Positions 52,366-62,031 of a stretch of 64,000 nucleotides of DNA are shown piece after piece. The position numbers and the translations under genes were made by a program. The notes beneath the pieces are model-generated. The model saw nothing but the letters and a program-made list of their open reading frames with translations. It searched no databases and had not been told where the DNA came from. This DNA comes from JAUNSR01 sp036655355 (GTDB lineage Bacteria; Bacteroidota; Bacteroidia; Bacteroidales; JAUNSR01): NCBI GenBank assembly GCA_036655355.1, contig JAVVQG010000012.1, positions 1 to 64,000 on the forward strand, read 5' to 3'. The first letter of the stretch is position 1; each line of letters starts with the position of its first letter.

Positions 52366-53487
52366 TTATTCTTTCATTTTAGAGAAATAACGGGTTTCAT
52401 ATCCGGGCATTAGTTCAGGATGAAAAATCGACACCAAATCTTTCAGAAGACGGTCGGGATGAAGCGGCATCTCTTCGTAAAATGGTACTTCACCGGTATT
52501 GGCGACGTAGATATTGCGGTTCTTCCACGCATCGAACTGTGCGTTGAGAGCGTAATCGTCTTTCATCTGACCGTATGTCAGGGGACTCTTCGAGTTGTAT
52601 TTAATCAGCCAAAAATCCGCTTCGCCAGCTTTATCCAAGACTTCCTCCGCTGAAAGGGGGAGAGATCCCGCTTCTTGATTCTCCTCCCAGATGTAATGCA
52701 CTCCGGCATCTTTATACAGATTCGCCATGTAGCTGTTACCTCCTGGCACATACCAACTCGGTCCGTTTTTTCGTTCGGTAAGCAGTGTCGGACGATGTTT
52801 GGCGTTAAGAGCAAGATCTTTAACATTCAAATATGCGCTTTCCGTTTCTGAAAAGATCGAATCGGCACGTTTCTCTTCTTGGTAGAAAAGTGCATGAAAA
52901 CGGATCCATTCCGCTCTTCCCAGAGGAGTAGCTTCCATGTAATCGGCACATTCAATAAGTGGAATGCCACATTTTCCAACACGTCCATAACCGACATTCT
53001 GAAATGGAGATGTCATGATCGCTTCGGCATTCAGTTCAATGAGTTTCTCTACATCCGGTGCGGTAGCTTCGCCCAAATCAAGGATTGTTCCGTTTTTAAC
53101 TCCGTTCTGAATATAAGGAATATCGATGTAACGTGATTCACAAACACCTACGATCTGCTGGATTTTTTCCAATTCATCCAACGCACTGCAGTGGGTAGAG
53201 CCGTATGCTACGACACGCTCAAGAGGCGTACGTACGATTGTTCCCGCCGGTAGGTGTGAGGGAACCTCCTTGTTGCGGTCGATTAGAATGTATTTTTGCA
53301 AGAGCAAGGTGGTATCCCATGGGTTTCGAATCTTTACCAACGTATAATTTTCAAAACTCTCAACCTCGAATCCTTTGGCGTATTTTACATGATATTTGTC
53401 ACCTACGGCTTCAGTCTGACGGTTCGCAACTCCGCAACTCACCAAGGAGATTAGCGGAATCAGAAAAAGTGATTTATTCATCTGCAT
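52366..53487 (-). CDS. Corrinoid/siderophore-type ABC substrate-binding lipoprotein (BtuF-like)
   Basis: A 373-residue lipoprotein (FLIPLISLVSC, lipid cysteine near residue 19). It has a TroA/BtuF fold: VERVVAYGSTHCSALDEL, ESRYIDIPYI, LIELNAEAIMTSPF and a C-terminal ILVANTGEVPF-like strand. Siderophore- and cobalamin-binding proteins cannot be told apart by motif, but position between cbiB and cobU in a B12-riboswitch operon points to a corrinoid. The permease and ATPase (BtuC, BtuD) are not in the window. It begins MQMNKSLF; a start two codons later is possible. Confidence 0.82.
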   Translation of the reverse strand: MQMNKSLFLIPLISLVSCGVANRQTEAVGDKYHVKYAKGFEVESFENYTLVKIRNPWDTTLLLQKYILIDRNKEVPSHLPAGTIVRTPLERVVAYGSTHCSALDELEKIQQIVGVCESRYIDIPYIQNGVKNGTILDLGEATAPDVEKLIELNAEAIMTSPFQNVGYGRVGKCGIPLIECADYMEATPLGRAEWIRFHALFYQEEKRADSIFSETESAYLNVKDLALNAKHRPTLLTERKNGPSWYVPGGNSYMANLYKDAGVHYIWEENQEAGSLPLSAEEVLDKAGEADFWLIKYNSKSPLTYGQMKDDYALNAQFDAWKNRNIYVANTGEVPFYEEMPLHPDRLLKDLVSIFHPELMPGYETRYFSKMKE

Positions 53488-53561
53488 GTTATTTTTAGTT
53501 GTAGAGAATATCGGGTAGTTTGATTTAAGTCGGAAATGTCTCTTTCCGTATTCTGTTATGT

Positions 53562-54500
53562 TTAATGAAGAAGGATTCCGCCTATCATTACTACGATAAC
53601 CATTAGTATTTCAGCTTTCTCATTTATAGTAACGGCAAGTTTCATATCTTCATCTGTAAATACTTTCTGATTTGTTCCGATGTAAGGTTTCTCCACCAAT
53701 TCTCCGAAATAGCAATTCGGACCACCAAAACGACAATTCAGGATTGAAGCGAGTGCAGCTTCTGGGAATCCGGAATTAGGACTGGCGTGCATTCTTCCGA
53801 AATTGCGGACGAATTGCATAGAACCCTTTGGAATACCTTGTGACAGAAGCATTAGAGACGCAGTAATACGTGCAGGGATGAAGTTTGCCACATCATCCAG
53901 AATCGCTGCGAATTTACCAAATTCAAGATATCTTTCGTTTTTATACCCGATCATAGAATCGAGCGTATTGATCATCTTGTATGCCATCATTCCGGGTAAT
54001 CCGAGCAAACAGTACCAGAATAGAGGTGCGATGACCCCGTCGCTCAGATTCTCCGCCAATGTTTCCAATGCCGCCGTACGGATCTGCTGTGCAGAAAGGG
54101 TAGAGGTATCTCTGCCAACAATCCGACTTACACGGATTCTTCCCTCTTCCACACTTCGTGAGGTAGCTTCAAAAACCTGACGCACCTCTTTGGTCAGCGT
54201 TTTCCCGGCCAAGCAGAAAAATACACCCGTTGAGATCAAGATAACGGCGACAAGTTCATTGGTTCGGATCATAAGACGGATCACTTCTGCGGTAACCACA
54301 TAGGTGGAAATAACACAAAGTAGTGCTACCACCGCTCCTTTGAAGATCCGGTGCTCTCCGTAGTTGAAACGTTTCTCTGCCCATTTGATCACTTTACCGA
54401 ACCCAACCACCGGATGAGGCAGTTGTTCGGGATCACCCAGTTCACGATCTGCAAACCATCCGAAAAGCAAAGGAAGAAGAAAAAGCGATAATTGTTCCAT
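53562..54500 (-). CDS. cbiB: Adenosylcobinamide-phosphate synthase
   Basis: A 312-residue membrane enzyme attaching aminopropanol phosphate to adenosylcobyric acid. It shows FGWFADRELGDPEQLPHPVVGFGKVI at the N-terminus, LAENLSDGVIAPLFWY, NTLDSMIGYKNERY and a C-terminal RFGGPNCYFGELVEKPYIG. The gene lies 3 bases after the aminopropanol-phosphate-forming enzyme gene, its pathway partner. The 74-base gap to the binding protein has no clear hairpin. Confidence 0.94.
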   Translation of the reverse strand: MEQLSLFLLPLLFGWFADRELGDPEQLPHPVVGFGKVIKWAEKRFNYGEHRIFKGAVVALLCVISTYVVTAEVIRLMIRTNELVAVILISTGVFFCLAGKTLTKEVRQVFEATSRSVEEGRIRVSRIVGRDTSTLSAQQIRTAALETLAENLSDGVIAPLFWYCLLGLPGMMAYKMINTLDSMIGYKNERYLEFGKFAAILDDVANFIPARITASLMLLSQGIPKGSMQFVRNFGRMHASPNSGFPEAALASILNCRFGGPNCYFGELVEKPYIGTNQKVFTDEDMKLAVTINEKAEILMVIVVMIGGILLH

Positions 54501-54503
54501 GAG

Positions 54504-55595
54504 TCAGACTCCTAATTTATTATTGTCAATGAGTGATGCGAAAGCATCAGATAAGCGTCGGTTTTCGGAGGCGCTTTTTACAGCGATTCGAAAATACCCT
54601 TTGTAATGAGGTGCGAAGTTTTCCGCATTGCGGATCAATAAACCGTAATCGAGAGCCAACTGCTCCTTCAGGCGGGCGGCGTCTCCCCGTTTCAGGCGAG
54701 CTAAAAAGTAATGGGTGTCCGATTCGAAACATTCCACCGTACCGGTTGCATGCAATGCATTTGCCAACCAATCCATCTCTTGCCGGAGCATTTCTGCAGT
54801 TGGGGCGAATGACTTTTCCTCAGAGAGCAAAAAAACTCCGGCCTCAATTGCAAGCGCATTTACAGACCATGGCATCCTGTTACGGTCTAACATCTGTATC
54901 AGGTGTTCATCGCCCGTTACATATCCCAGTCGTAGTCCAGGAATAGCGTATTGTTTGGTAAGGGAATGAATGATCAATACGTTTTTAAACGGATTGTTGA
55001 TATCCAGCACCTCAGCTGCAGTAAACGGAGCGTAAGACTGATCTACGATGAAGTTGTGATCCGGATTGCTCTGAATCAACTTCATCAGCTGTTTTTTCGG
55101 AAAGCATTGCCCGTCCGGATTGTTCGGATTGCAGATCCAGATCAGTGCACTTTCTTTCAAGGTGGCGATTGCTTCATCCAATTCGGCGATCCATTCGGGT
55201 GAAGTTGTTTGCTTTTCTCCCCTTAACACGGCTTTTCGGTCGTTGAAATGAATTATATCGTGTTTGTATAAAGTTGCTCCGGCTTCATATTCACTGAATG
55301 TGGGACCAACGATCAATGACGTTTTCTTCTCGAGGTCTCTTGCGATGTTATAGATAGCTTCTGTTGCCCCGTTGAAAACCGATATGCGGCTAGGCGAAGT
55401 GGCAAACCGTTTTGCAATCACATCTTTTAGTTCTTGCGCTTCAGGATGGGGATAACCTGCGATCAGTTCTCCCATCTTACGCTTCAGGTGGGAGATCAGT
55501 GCAGTGTTGTCCGCTTCAGCGAAGCAATTGGAGCTGAAATTTGTGATTGTTTGATTTTGATACAAATAAGTGTCGTCTCCGTGTCCGTAAATCAT
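54504..55595 (-). CDS. cobD: Threonine-phosphate decarboxylase (CobD-type)
   Basis: A 363-residue PLP enzyme making (R)-1-amino-2-propanol phosphate from L-threonine phosphate. It has the histidinol-phosphate-aminotransferase-like fold: GHGDDTYLY at the N-terminus, ISVFNGATEAIYN, LIWICNPNNPDGQ, DQSYAPF and the PLP lysine in SLTKQYAIPGLRLGY near residue 210. A plain aminotransferase is possible by fold, but the position between cobQ (4-base overlap) and cbiB settles the reading. Confidence 0.9.
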   Translation of the reverse strand: MIYGHGDDTYLYQNQTITNFSSNCFAEADNTALISHLKRKMGELIAGYPHPEAQELKDVIAKRFATSPSRISVFNGATEAIYNIARDLEKKTSLIVGPTFSEYEAGATLYKHDIIHFNDRKAVLRGEKQTTSPEWIAELDEAIATLKESALIWICNPNNPDGQCFPKKQLMKLIQSNPDHNFIVDQSYAPFTAAEVLDINNPFKNVLIIHSLTKQYAIPGLRLGYVTGDEHLIQMLDRNRMPWSVNALAIEAGVFLLSEEKSFAPTAEMLRQEMDWLANALHATGTVECFESDTHYFLARLKRGDAARLKEQLALDYGLLIRNAENFAPHYKGYFRIAVKSASENRRLSDAFASLIDNNKLGV

Positions 55596-57106
55596 CCTAA
55601 TAATTGATATATAAGTTCCATATTTACATTCCGACGTATGTGATCGGCAAGTTTGTCGTATTGCTCTTCCTTGAATTTCTTAAAGTCGAATGACTCGGTT
55701 GATGCTTCCTTTCCCAAATAAGGTTGCAACAGGTAATCCACGAAAGCTGCATTATCCAGAATGCCATGCAGGTAAGTACCCATGCACTTCTCATTCAGGA
55801 AACAGCCCTCTTTCTCACCTTCAAGCGATTCTGTGAGTGTAGCCGCTCGTTCATCTAGCAACTCAGATACGCCGTTGTGGATCTCATAGCCATCGCAAAC
55901 AGAATCAGAGTCCAGAAAACGGAATTTCACCTGACGCGTACATTTCGTACTTCCCATTACGGTTGAGACCGGCAGTATCCCCAATCCTGGCATTTTTCCG
56001 AGTGATCCTTCAATCTGATGAGGATCTGCTATTTCATACCCCATGATCTGATATCCCCCACAGATCCCCAGAATGGTTTTATCCTCTTTCTTCGCTTGCA
56101 GAATCGCCTGTGCCATTCCCTCCTTACGAAGCTGTTCCAGGTCGCCAATCGTATTCTTCGTACCGGGTACGATTACGATATCCGCCTTTTCCAAATCATT
56201 CGGAGAGGCTGCATAAAACAGATGGACACGGGGGTCTTGTTCAAGTACATTGAAATCCGTAAAATTAGACATATGGCGAAGAAGTACTACTGCTATATTG
56301 ATTTTTCCGTTCGATGCTTCTCTGTTTTTTGATGAAAGAACTACAGAATCTTCCTCTTCGATAAAAATATCCTTATAATAAGGTATGATACCAAGTACGG
56401 GAATACCGCATTTCTCCTCCAACAGGCGAGCTCCTTCTTCAAAAAGCCGGATATCTCCTCTGAATTTATTGATGATAACCCCTTTTATTCGATTTCGGTC
56501 TTTTTCATCCATCAACATGACGGTGCCGTAAACACTAGCAAAAACGCCGCCACGGTCAATATCGGCCACTAGAATCACGTTGGCATCGGCATGAACTGCC
56601 ATCGGCATGTTAACCAAATCGAGTGATTTGAGGTTGATTTCCGCTATGCTTCCGGCACCCTCCATAACAATCGGATTGTAACGGGCCGCTAATCGGTCGA
56701 AGGCATCGCAAACAGCTTTGCGAAGCAGGTCGCGTCCCTCGTGACGGAAATACTGGAAAGCAGATTGATTACCGATCGGTTTCCCATTCAGGATAACCTG
56801 TGCCGAAAGATCGGATGAGGGTTTCAACAGGAGCGGATTCATATCAACAGCACAGGCAATGCCTGCTGCTTCAGCCTGCATTGCCTGTGCACGTCCTATC
56901 TCTAATCCGTCGGGAGTAGCGTAGGAATTCAAAGCCATATTTTGTGCTTTGAACGGAGCGGGATGGAAGCCGTCCTGCAGAAAAATTCTGCAGAAAGCGG
57001 CCGCAATCACACTTTTCCCCACATCGCTCCCTGTTCCTGCAAACATAACCGGTCTTAAAGGCCGCTTTTCGCATGACATTGAACTTAAGCGCGGGATGTT
57101 ATTCAT
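55592..57106 (-). CDS. cobQ: Cobyric acid synthase
   Basis: A 504-residue enzyme amidating four side chains of adenosylcobyrinic a,c-diamide. The N-terminal ATPase has FAGTGSDVGKSVIAAAF and the DRGGVFASVYG segment. The glutaminase domain has the nucleophile in LGICGGYQIMG near residue 330 and the histidine in GTYLHGILDN. Length is normal. It overlaps btuG by one base and cobD by four. Its presence means that cobyrinic a,c-diamide or related precursors are used, yet no ring-building genes are in this window. Confidence 0.95.
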   Translation of the reverse strand: MNNIPRLSSMSCEKRPLRPVMFAGTGSDVGKSVIAAAFCRIFLQDGFHPAPFKAQNMALNSYATPDGLEIGRAQAMQAEAAGIACAVDMNPLLLKPSSDLSAQVILNGKPIGNQSAFQYFRHEGRDLLRKAVCDAFDRLAARYNPIVMEGAGSIAEINLKSLDLVNMPMAVHADANVILVADIDRGGVFASVYGTVMLMDEKDRNRIKGVIINKFRGDIRLFEEGARLLEEKCGIPVLGIIPYYKDIFIEEEDSVVLSSKNREASNGKINIAVVLLRHMSNFTDFNVLEQDPRVHLFYAASPNDLEKADIVIVPGTKNTIGDLEQLRKEGMAQAILQAKKEDKTILGICGGYQIMGYEIADPHQIEGSLGKMPGLGILPVSTVMGSTKCTRQVKFRFLDSDSVCDGYEIHNGVSELLDERAATLTESLEGEKEGCFLNEKCMGTYLHGILDNAAFVDYLLQPYLGKEASTESFDFKKFKEEQYDKLADHIRRNVNMELIYQLLG

Positions 57107-58185
57107 TACTTTTTATTGTTTGGTGTAAAGTAAGCGCCTGCAGGAGAGTATCCCACTTCAAACTGCTCTTTCTTAGTACCCTGTGTATCGAAAATGAACA
57201 CATTTCCTCTCATACCAGAAGGTGAGTCAGAGATATATACATCGCCGTTCTGTGGGTTAACGTTCATGGCATTGATGTAACTGAATGTTGAGGACGCAAC
57301 AAATTCATTCTCTGAATAAGCGCCTTTCGTGCAATCGTATGTTTTAAGCCAGGATTCACCGCCCCATACAGAATAATAAACATACAAAAGGTCGTTGTGA
57401 TTCGCAATTACCGAACCCAATCCCAACTCTTTCACTTCATAAGTTTTCGGGTCGATTTGCTGAACGGTAGCCTTGATCTCATTCCAGTCTCCCGCCGAAA
57501 CGATATATACATATCCGTCTTTCCCGGTAATTGCTTGGTTGTAAGGATTTACGATTACTTCGATATCGCGTATCTTCGTGAAATTATTTAAGTCGATTAC
57601 CGAAACGGTGTTTCCTTTGTCGTTCACATTTTTGTCTGTATACTTTGAGTTGTTGACAAACAACTTGTTGTCGGAAACGGTTAATGCTTCCGGGAAGTCT
57701 CCTACCTGGATCTTATTTTTATCAAGATCTAATGTCAACGTATCGATTCGTTGCACATTTCCTCCGTAAGAAGTGAAATAAACGTGACTTCCGTGAGATA
57801 CGATGTAACGCGGACTGGTTGGAAGCTGCGCTTCGTCTTTCAATTCGATTTTTCTAATTCGTTTGCCGGTAAGATCCAAAATTTCGATTTTACTTGAACC
57901 GGGTAAGGTAATATACATTTTTGATCCATAAATGCACATGTGGTTTGCGCCGTCGCCCAACTCGTCATCGTTATTCTGTAATGCAAAAACGTCATTGGAA
58001 ACTTTCTTCTGATCGAAGTCATAATAGCTAAGGCTCGCTTTGTTATTTCCTTTTCCGTAATTCAGAATATATGCTCCGTTTTTAACAGGAATAACTTCTT
58101 TTACAGGTTCGTCGTTAGTTTCACATGCAACGAATGTGGTTGCGATGATTGAAAAGGCCAGGGATTTAAAAGCAAGATTTCTCAT
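57106..58185 (-). CDS. btuG: BtuG-like surface lipoprotein (DUF5074 beta-propeller)
   Basis: A 359-residue lipoprotein (FSIIATTFVAC, lipid cysteine near residue 21) forming a predicted seven-bladed propeller with YncE-like blades such as KMYITLPGSSKIEILDL, VSVIDLNNFTKIRDI and DVYISDSPSGMRG. In Bacteroides, DUF5074 proteins beside BtuB are BtuG, surface proteins that bind B12 very tightly and pass it to BtuB. Here it is directly after btuB (12 bases) under a cobalamin riboswitch. Cobamide binding is known for the family and inferred here. Confidence 0.86.
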   Translation of the reverse strand: MRNLAFKSLAFSIIATTFVACETNDEPVKEVIPVKNGAYILNYGKGNNKASLSYYDFDQKKVSNDVFALQNNDDELGDGANHMCIYGSKMYITLPGSSKIEILDLTGKRIRKIELKDEAQLPTSPRYIVSHGSHVYFTSYGGNVQRIDTLTLDLDKNKIQVGDFPEALTVSDNKLFVNNSKYTDKNVNDKGNTVSVIDLNNFTKIRDIEVIVNPYNQAITGKDGYVYIVSAGDWNEIKATVQQIDPKTYEVKELGLGSVIANHNDLLYVYYSVWGGESWLKTYDCTKGAYSENEFVASSTFSYINAMNVNPQNGDVYISDSPSGMRGNVFIFDTQGTKKEQFEVGYSPAGAYFTPNNKK

Positions 58186-58197
58186 TTGATTTTTAGT

Positions 58198-60207
58198 TTA
58201 AAAAGCGTAGTTTAAAGCTATGCTGTAATTGATTGGGGGCATCGGATAGTTCTTTATCACTTCGTAATTACAGTTTGTAAAGTTCTGTACCGCTGCCAAT
58301 ATTTTCAAGGTATGTTTACTGATTCGGAAGTCACGATTCAAAGAGACCGAATGATCGGCATATCGCTCAATCCTGTTTTCCCATACATTTTGCGACAGAG
58401 AATATCTTAAAGACGCAAAATTGATGGTATAGGTGATGTCAAGCCAGTTTGTTTCTAACGTCAAAGAGCCGCTTCCCGAATGTTTGGGAGTATAAGGCAA
58501 CTGATGACGCCATATTTTAGAGCTGCGGTTCGAAATGTCTTGAGCCTGCATAAATGAGTAGTTTGCTTCGAAAAGCAAGTTGCACTCTTTCGCAAGATTT
58601 TTCGAACCGTTCAGGTTAATATCTGCACCAATGGTCTCAACTTTGTCGGCATTCGCCATTTTCCAAACGAACATGGTTGGGATCGCTACGATTTTATCTT
58701 TGACGATGTTGTAATAAACATCGCCCGATAAGGTGAGTTGATCTACGAAACCCAATCGTGATCCGTTCCATATAATTCCTAGATTTGTCTGACGCGTCGT
58801 TTCCGGCTTTAAATCCGAATTACCGATAACGAGGTAGTACATATCATTAAAGGTTGGCGTGCGAAAAATATCTTTGTAGGATGCTCGGACTCGAAGTGAC
58901 GAATTTGCGAAAGGACGGACCGAGACACTCATTGCCGGAGATAGTTTTTTTCGATCCGGAGGCACCTTTCCCGATTTCACCTGCTCTTTGATGTACGTGT
59001 TCAGTAACGAACCCGTTGCTACGAGACTTCGCCATCGGTATTGTAATGCTAAAGCTGTTAAAGAGGTGTAGCGGATGGGCGACTGGGTTTCATAAAGTGT
59101 CGTTGTCAAGTCATTGTAAGAGACATCTTCACTCAGGGTAACAGAAAGATTTCTGATGGGTTGATAATGAGCGGTTGCTGAGAAATAGCTCTCCGTCTGC
59201 GTAAAACGATCGTCACTGATGCCGGTTGATTGAATATCAGAATGTTTATTCCACGCATAATTCCATTTCAGAGCACTTTTAAACTTGAATTTTTCTGAAA
59301 TACGGTTCTCGTATTGAAGCTGTGCAAATCCGTTTCGGTCTGCAAGACGTTCTGCCGAATAGGGGTTGTCGATTATCACAGCTCCCGGCAGTCCCCTCTC
59401 TGAGTCGAAATAATAAATTTTGATTTTCAGATCCTGGCGATTCCCGAATTTGCCGAATAAATTCATCTCACCTCTATAGGATTGAATATCACTGTTGATA
59501 CGTTCACCTTCAATCACTTTATTCCCCACTTTGAATTTATAAGGATAACGTCCGTCTGCTCGCAGGTATTCTCCTTGAGCTGTCAAGGTGAAGAATTTAT
59601 TCAGAGAAGCACCGGCTAATAAAGAAGTGGAGGCTAATCCGAAAGAGCCGGAACGGATATTGGCACGAACGAGTGTTCTGTTATTTTCGTCTAAATCAGG
59701 TCTTAGTGTTTCAATACTCAGGTTTCCTGCGGATGCCATCGAACGTGCAGTCTGAAAGATGTCATCGCTTTGGCCGATCGTAAGAGATAGTCTAGCTATG
59801 TTTCCGAGTGAAAAGCGAGATATGTCGACTTGACCGGATTGGCAATCGCTCACAGCGATTCCATCGTAACTGATGGAGGTGTGATTTGATCCCATGCTTC
59901 TAACGCTGATGGTTTTGAGTCCCCCGATGCCGCCATAATCCTTTATGGTGACTCCTGAGAATTTCTTTACGGCATCACTCAGATTATTGGATGCAATACG
60001 TTGTAATGAATTTTCTGAAATGATTTGTAACGGCGATCCTGACCGTGTTTGCTCGGGGCGCACCTTTTCGATGATTTCAACATTTTCCAAGTGGTAAACC
60101 TTCGTTGTGTCGGGAGTTTCCGCAAAAGAACTTCCGACATACAAGGATGCGATAAGCCATGTCAGAAACCGCTTATCGGGATTCATAAATGTAATTGTTT
60201 TTAGCAT
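58198..60207 (-). CDS. btuB: TonB-dependent cobalamin receptor BtuB
   Basis: A 669-residue outer-membrane receptor. The signal peptide lies in KRFLTWLIASLYVGSSFA. The plug domain follows (IASNNLSDAVKKFSGVTIKDYGG, VRSMGSNHTSISYDGI), then a 22-stranded barrel with SLRVRASYKDIFRTPTFND and a C-terminal strand ending in an aromatic (ALNYAF). The open frame to 60399 would translate through the riboswitch and was rejected. I chose the ATG at 60207, just after the expression hairpin; the ATG at 60186 is the alternative. First gene of the cobalamin operon, controlled by the riboswitch upstream. Confidence 0.92.
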   Translation of the reverse strand: MLKTITFMNPDKRFLTWLIASLYVGSSFAETPDTTKVYHLENVEIIEKVRPEQTRSGSPLQIISENSLQRIASNNLSDAVKKFSGVTIKDYGGIGGLKTISVRSMGSNHTSISYDGIAVSDCQSGQVDISRFSLGNIARLSLTIGQSDDIFQTARSMASAGNLSIETLRPDLDENNRTLVRANIRSGSFGLASTSLLAGASLNKFFTLTAQGEYLRADGRYPYKFKVGNKVIEGERINSDIQSYRGEMNLFGKFGNRQDLKIKIYYFDSERGLPGAVIIDNPYSAERLADRNGFAQLQYENRISEKFKFKSALKWNYAWNKHSDIQSTGISDDRFTQTESYFSATAHYQPIRNLSVTLSEDVSYNDLTTTLYETQSPIRYTSLTALALQYRWRSLVATGSLLNTYIKEQVKSGKVPPDRKKLSPAMSVSVRPFANSSLRVRASYKDIFRTPTFNDMYYLVIGNSDLKPETTRQTNLGIIWNGSRLGFVDQLTLSGDVYYNIVKDKIVAIPTMFVWKMANADKVETIGADINLNGSKNLAKECNLLFEANYSFMQAQDISNRSSKIWRHQLPYTPKHSGSGSLTLETNWLDITYTINFASLRYSLSQNVWENRIERYADHSVSLNRDFRISKHTLKILAAVQNFTNCNYEVIKNYPMPPINYSIALNYAF

Positions 60208-60221
60208 AGAGTGTAATTCAA

Positions 60222-60238
60222 CCTCTTTCCTCGAGAGG
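60222..60238 (-). promoter_or_regulatory. Hairpin over the btuB ribosome binding region
   Basis: On the minus strand CCTCT (60234-60238) pairs with AGAGG (60222-60226), about 14 bases before the btuB ATG. It probably hides the ribosome binding region when cobalamin is bound, i.e. translational control. Confidence 0.55.
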
Positions 60239-60239
60239 G

Positions 60240-60424
60240 TGTGAAAACTGATGACTAAGGCAGGTCTTCTGACTTGTTCCGGAGATAGCTGCCTTCCCGG
60301 AAAATTCCAGTGGCGTGAGAGGTGAGCTACTCTTTTATTGAAACTTACAGCTGCGGGACAGTACCGGATTCTCACCGGATTCCCTTTTAGAATACACAAC
60401 CGATTGTTGCGGATTCACCTTAGT
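60240..60424 (-). ncRNA. Cobalamin riboswitch
   Basis: Read on the minus strand it has the class I B12-riboswitch core in order: AAAGGGAATCCGGTGAG, AATCCGGTACTGTCCCGCAG, CTGTAA, the B12-box region GCCACTGG, GGGAAGGC and AGTCAGAAGACCTGCC. These match remembered conserved blocks closely. It controls the btuB-cob operon. A promoter starts right before it and a hairpin over the start region follows it. Confidence 0.95.
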
Positions 60425-60429
60425 GGTTG

Positions 60430-60459
60430 TAAAGATAGGTCATCGGTTAGTTATTTCAA
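60430..60459 (-). promoter_or_regulatory. Sigma-ABfr promoter of the cobalamin operon
   Basis: On the minus strand TTG (60457-60459), 19 bases, TATCTTTA (60430-60437). Spacing is ideal and the -7 box differs by one base. Transcription would start near 60424, at the edge of the riboswitch. Confidence 0.75.
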
Positions 60460-60750
60460 AAAGGGTTCAGTTTTTATTTTATACGTTATTGATTCTTCTG
60501 AAAGGGATTTTAGGTATTTTTTCACACCGAGTAATAAGCAGTTATTACGGTTTCTGAAAAAATGAAAGTTGTGTAGTTTACGCTGGTATTGTTGTAAATG
60601 GTTAGGATAAAGATGTTTGTGTGATAAATAAAATAAATGCCGAATTCTGTAATTAAAATAAAATGATTAAATTTGAATATAATTAATTAAAAACGGTTGT
60701 GAAGAAAGATTATAAATTAGTTGTTTTATCATTAATACAAATTTAAGATT
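60460..60750. other. AT-rich gap between the cobalamin operon and the OmpA gene
   Basis: About 290 bases with no ORF. It contains the riboswitch promoter at its left end and presumably the OmpA promoter at its right end, but no clear TAnnTTTG box was found facing right. Confidence 0.5.
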
Positions 60751-62031
60751 ATGAAAAAGTCAATTTATTCTACATTATTGACTGCCGCAATTCTTTGTCC
60801 CTCGTTTTTGAGTGCACAAGAGGGTAAGTCGGCGCAGCAGGTAAAAATGGAAACTTATCAGGAGTATTCACATTGGACTGTAGGTGTAAACGTGGGGATT
60901 CCATTCACGGGGGGAGATATGACTTCTTTTTCAGATGAGAAAACTTATTTAGGCTTTATCGGAGGATTACAGTTCGGATATCAGTTTAATCCTATTTTTG
61001 GGATTAGTTTGACAGGCGATTACGGCTTTAATAAGGCGGGATCCAAATCATGGGAGAACAACTTCGTATTAGCTCCTAACGGAAGTACAGTATTGGGTAT
61101 TTCCACTTTAAATCCGGTTTTGCCTGCTGGCGACCAATTCTTTAAAGATTTGTATACCTTGGAAAGATATTTTATGGCCGGTTTGCATTTTGATGTGAAC
61201 CTGGTAAATCTTTTTTCTCGTACAAAAAGTGCAAATCGTCGTTGGGCAATCATTCTGAGTCCGGCGGTATATGGTCAGAAATTCTCTCCTGAAGTAAAAC
61301 TTAAATCGAACGATGAAAGATTCGCTAACAAACTAACCAATGATATTAACCTTGCATTGGGAGGTGACCTCGTGTTCCGTTATCGGGCAAGCAAACACCT
61401 CGATGTACAACTCAAATGTACGGGTAACTGGATTGATAATCAGAAATTCGATGGCATAATTAATACGGCTTCTTATCAGAAAGATGATCATAAATACAAT
61501 TGGATGGCAGCTGCCCAGATAGGTGTAGTTTGGAAAATCGGGAATAAGAATAAAAAGGATAATATCTTATGGGCGCCAACCAAATTTGATGCCCTTGTTC
61601 CGGTAACACCTCCGGCCCCTGCAACCCCCGCTCCGGTTGAAGAGCCTGTTGTCGTGGAGGAAGTGGTTGAGGTAATAGAGGAAACTCCCGTTTTGCCTGC
61701 TATGCCTGCAATTCATTTTGTGAGAAACAGTTCAAAAATCAACACGACCAAATATGCATCTGAATTGGCGCAGATCTTAACTGTTTTAAAAGAAAATCCA
61801 GAAATACCTGTTCAGATTCAGGGTTGGGCAGACCGTACAGGTACAACTCCTATCAATGATAAGATTTCTAAAGCTCGTGCAGAATCACTGAGAAACTATC
61901 TAGTTGAGAATGGTATTCCGGCAAGTAGAATCGTTAAGGTTGAAGGAATGGGTGTAGATACTCAATTACCAGGAGAAGAGGGGTATTCCGTAAAAGCCAG
62001 ATTTGCAATTGTTCTTCAGTACGGTGAGTAA
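60751..62031 (+). CDS. OmpA-family outer-membrane protein
   Basis: A 426-residue protein with signal MKKSIYSTLLTAAILCPSFLSAQ, an N-terminal eight-stranded-barrel-like region (GVNVGIPFTGGDMTSF, FGYQFNPIFGISLTGDYGF) to about residue 280, a proline-, valine- and glutamate-rich linker (residues about 285-325), and a C-terminal OmpA peptidoglycan-binding domain (IQGWADRTGTTPINDKISKARAESL). It anchors the outer membrane to peptidoglycan. Such major OmpA proteins are abundant in Bacteroidales. Confidence 0.92.
   Translation: MKKSIYSTLLTAAILCPSFLSAQEGKSAQQVKMETYQEYSHWTVGVNVGIPFTGGDMTSFSDEKTYLGFIGGLQFGYQFNPIFGISLTGDYGFNKAGSKSWENNFVLAPNGSTVLGISTLNPVLPAGDQFFKDLYTLERYFMAGLHFDVNLVNLFSRTKSANRRWAIILSPAVYGQKFSPEVKLKSNDERFANKLTNDINLALGGDLVFRYRASKHLDVQLKCTGNWIDNQKFDGIINTASYQKDDHKYNWMAAAQIGVVWKIGNKNKKDNILWAPTKFDALVPVTPPAPATPAPVEEPVVVEEVVEVIEETPVLPAMPAIHFVRNSSKINTTKYASELAQILTVLKENPEIPVQIQGWADRTGTTPINDKISKARAESLRNYLVENGIPASRIVKVEGMGVDTQLPGEEGYSVKARFAIVLQYGE

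Noticed and set aside
60208..60399. N-terminal extension of BtuB
   Set aside because: The extra 64 codons translate the cobalamin riboswitch; they have no signal-peptide character and two good ATGs lie downstream.
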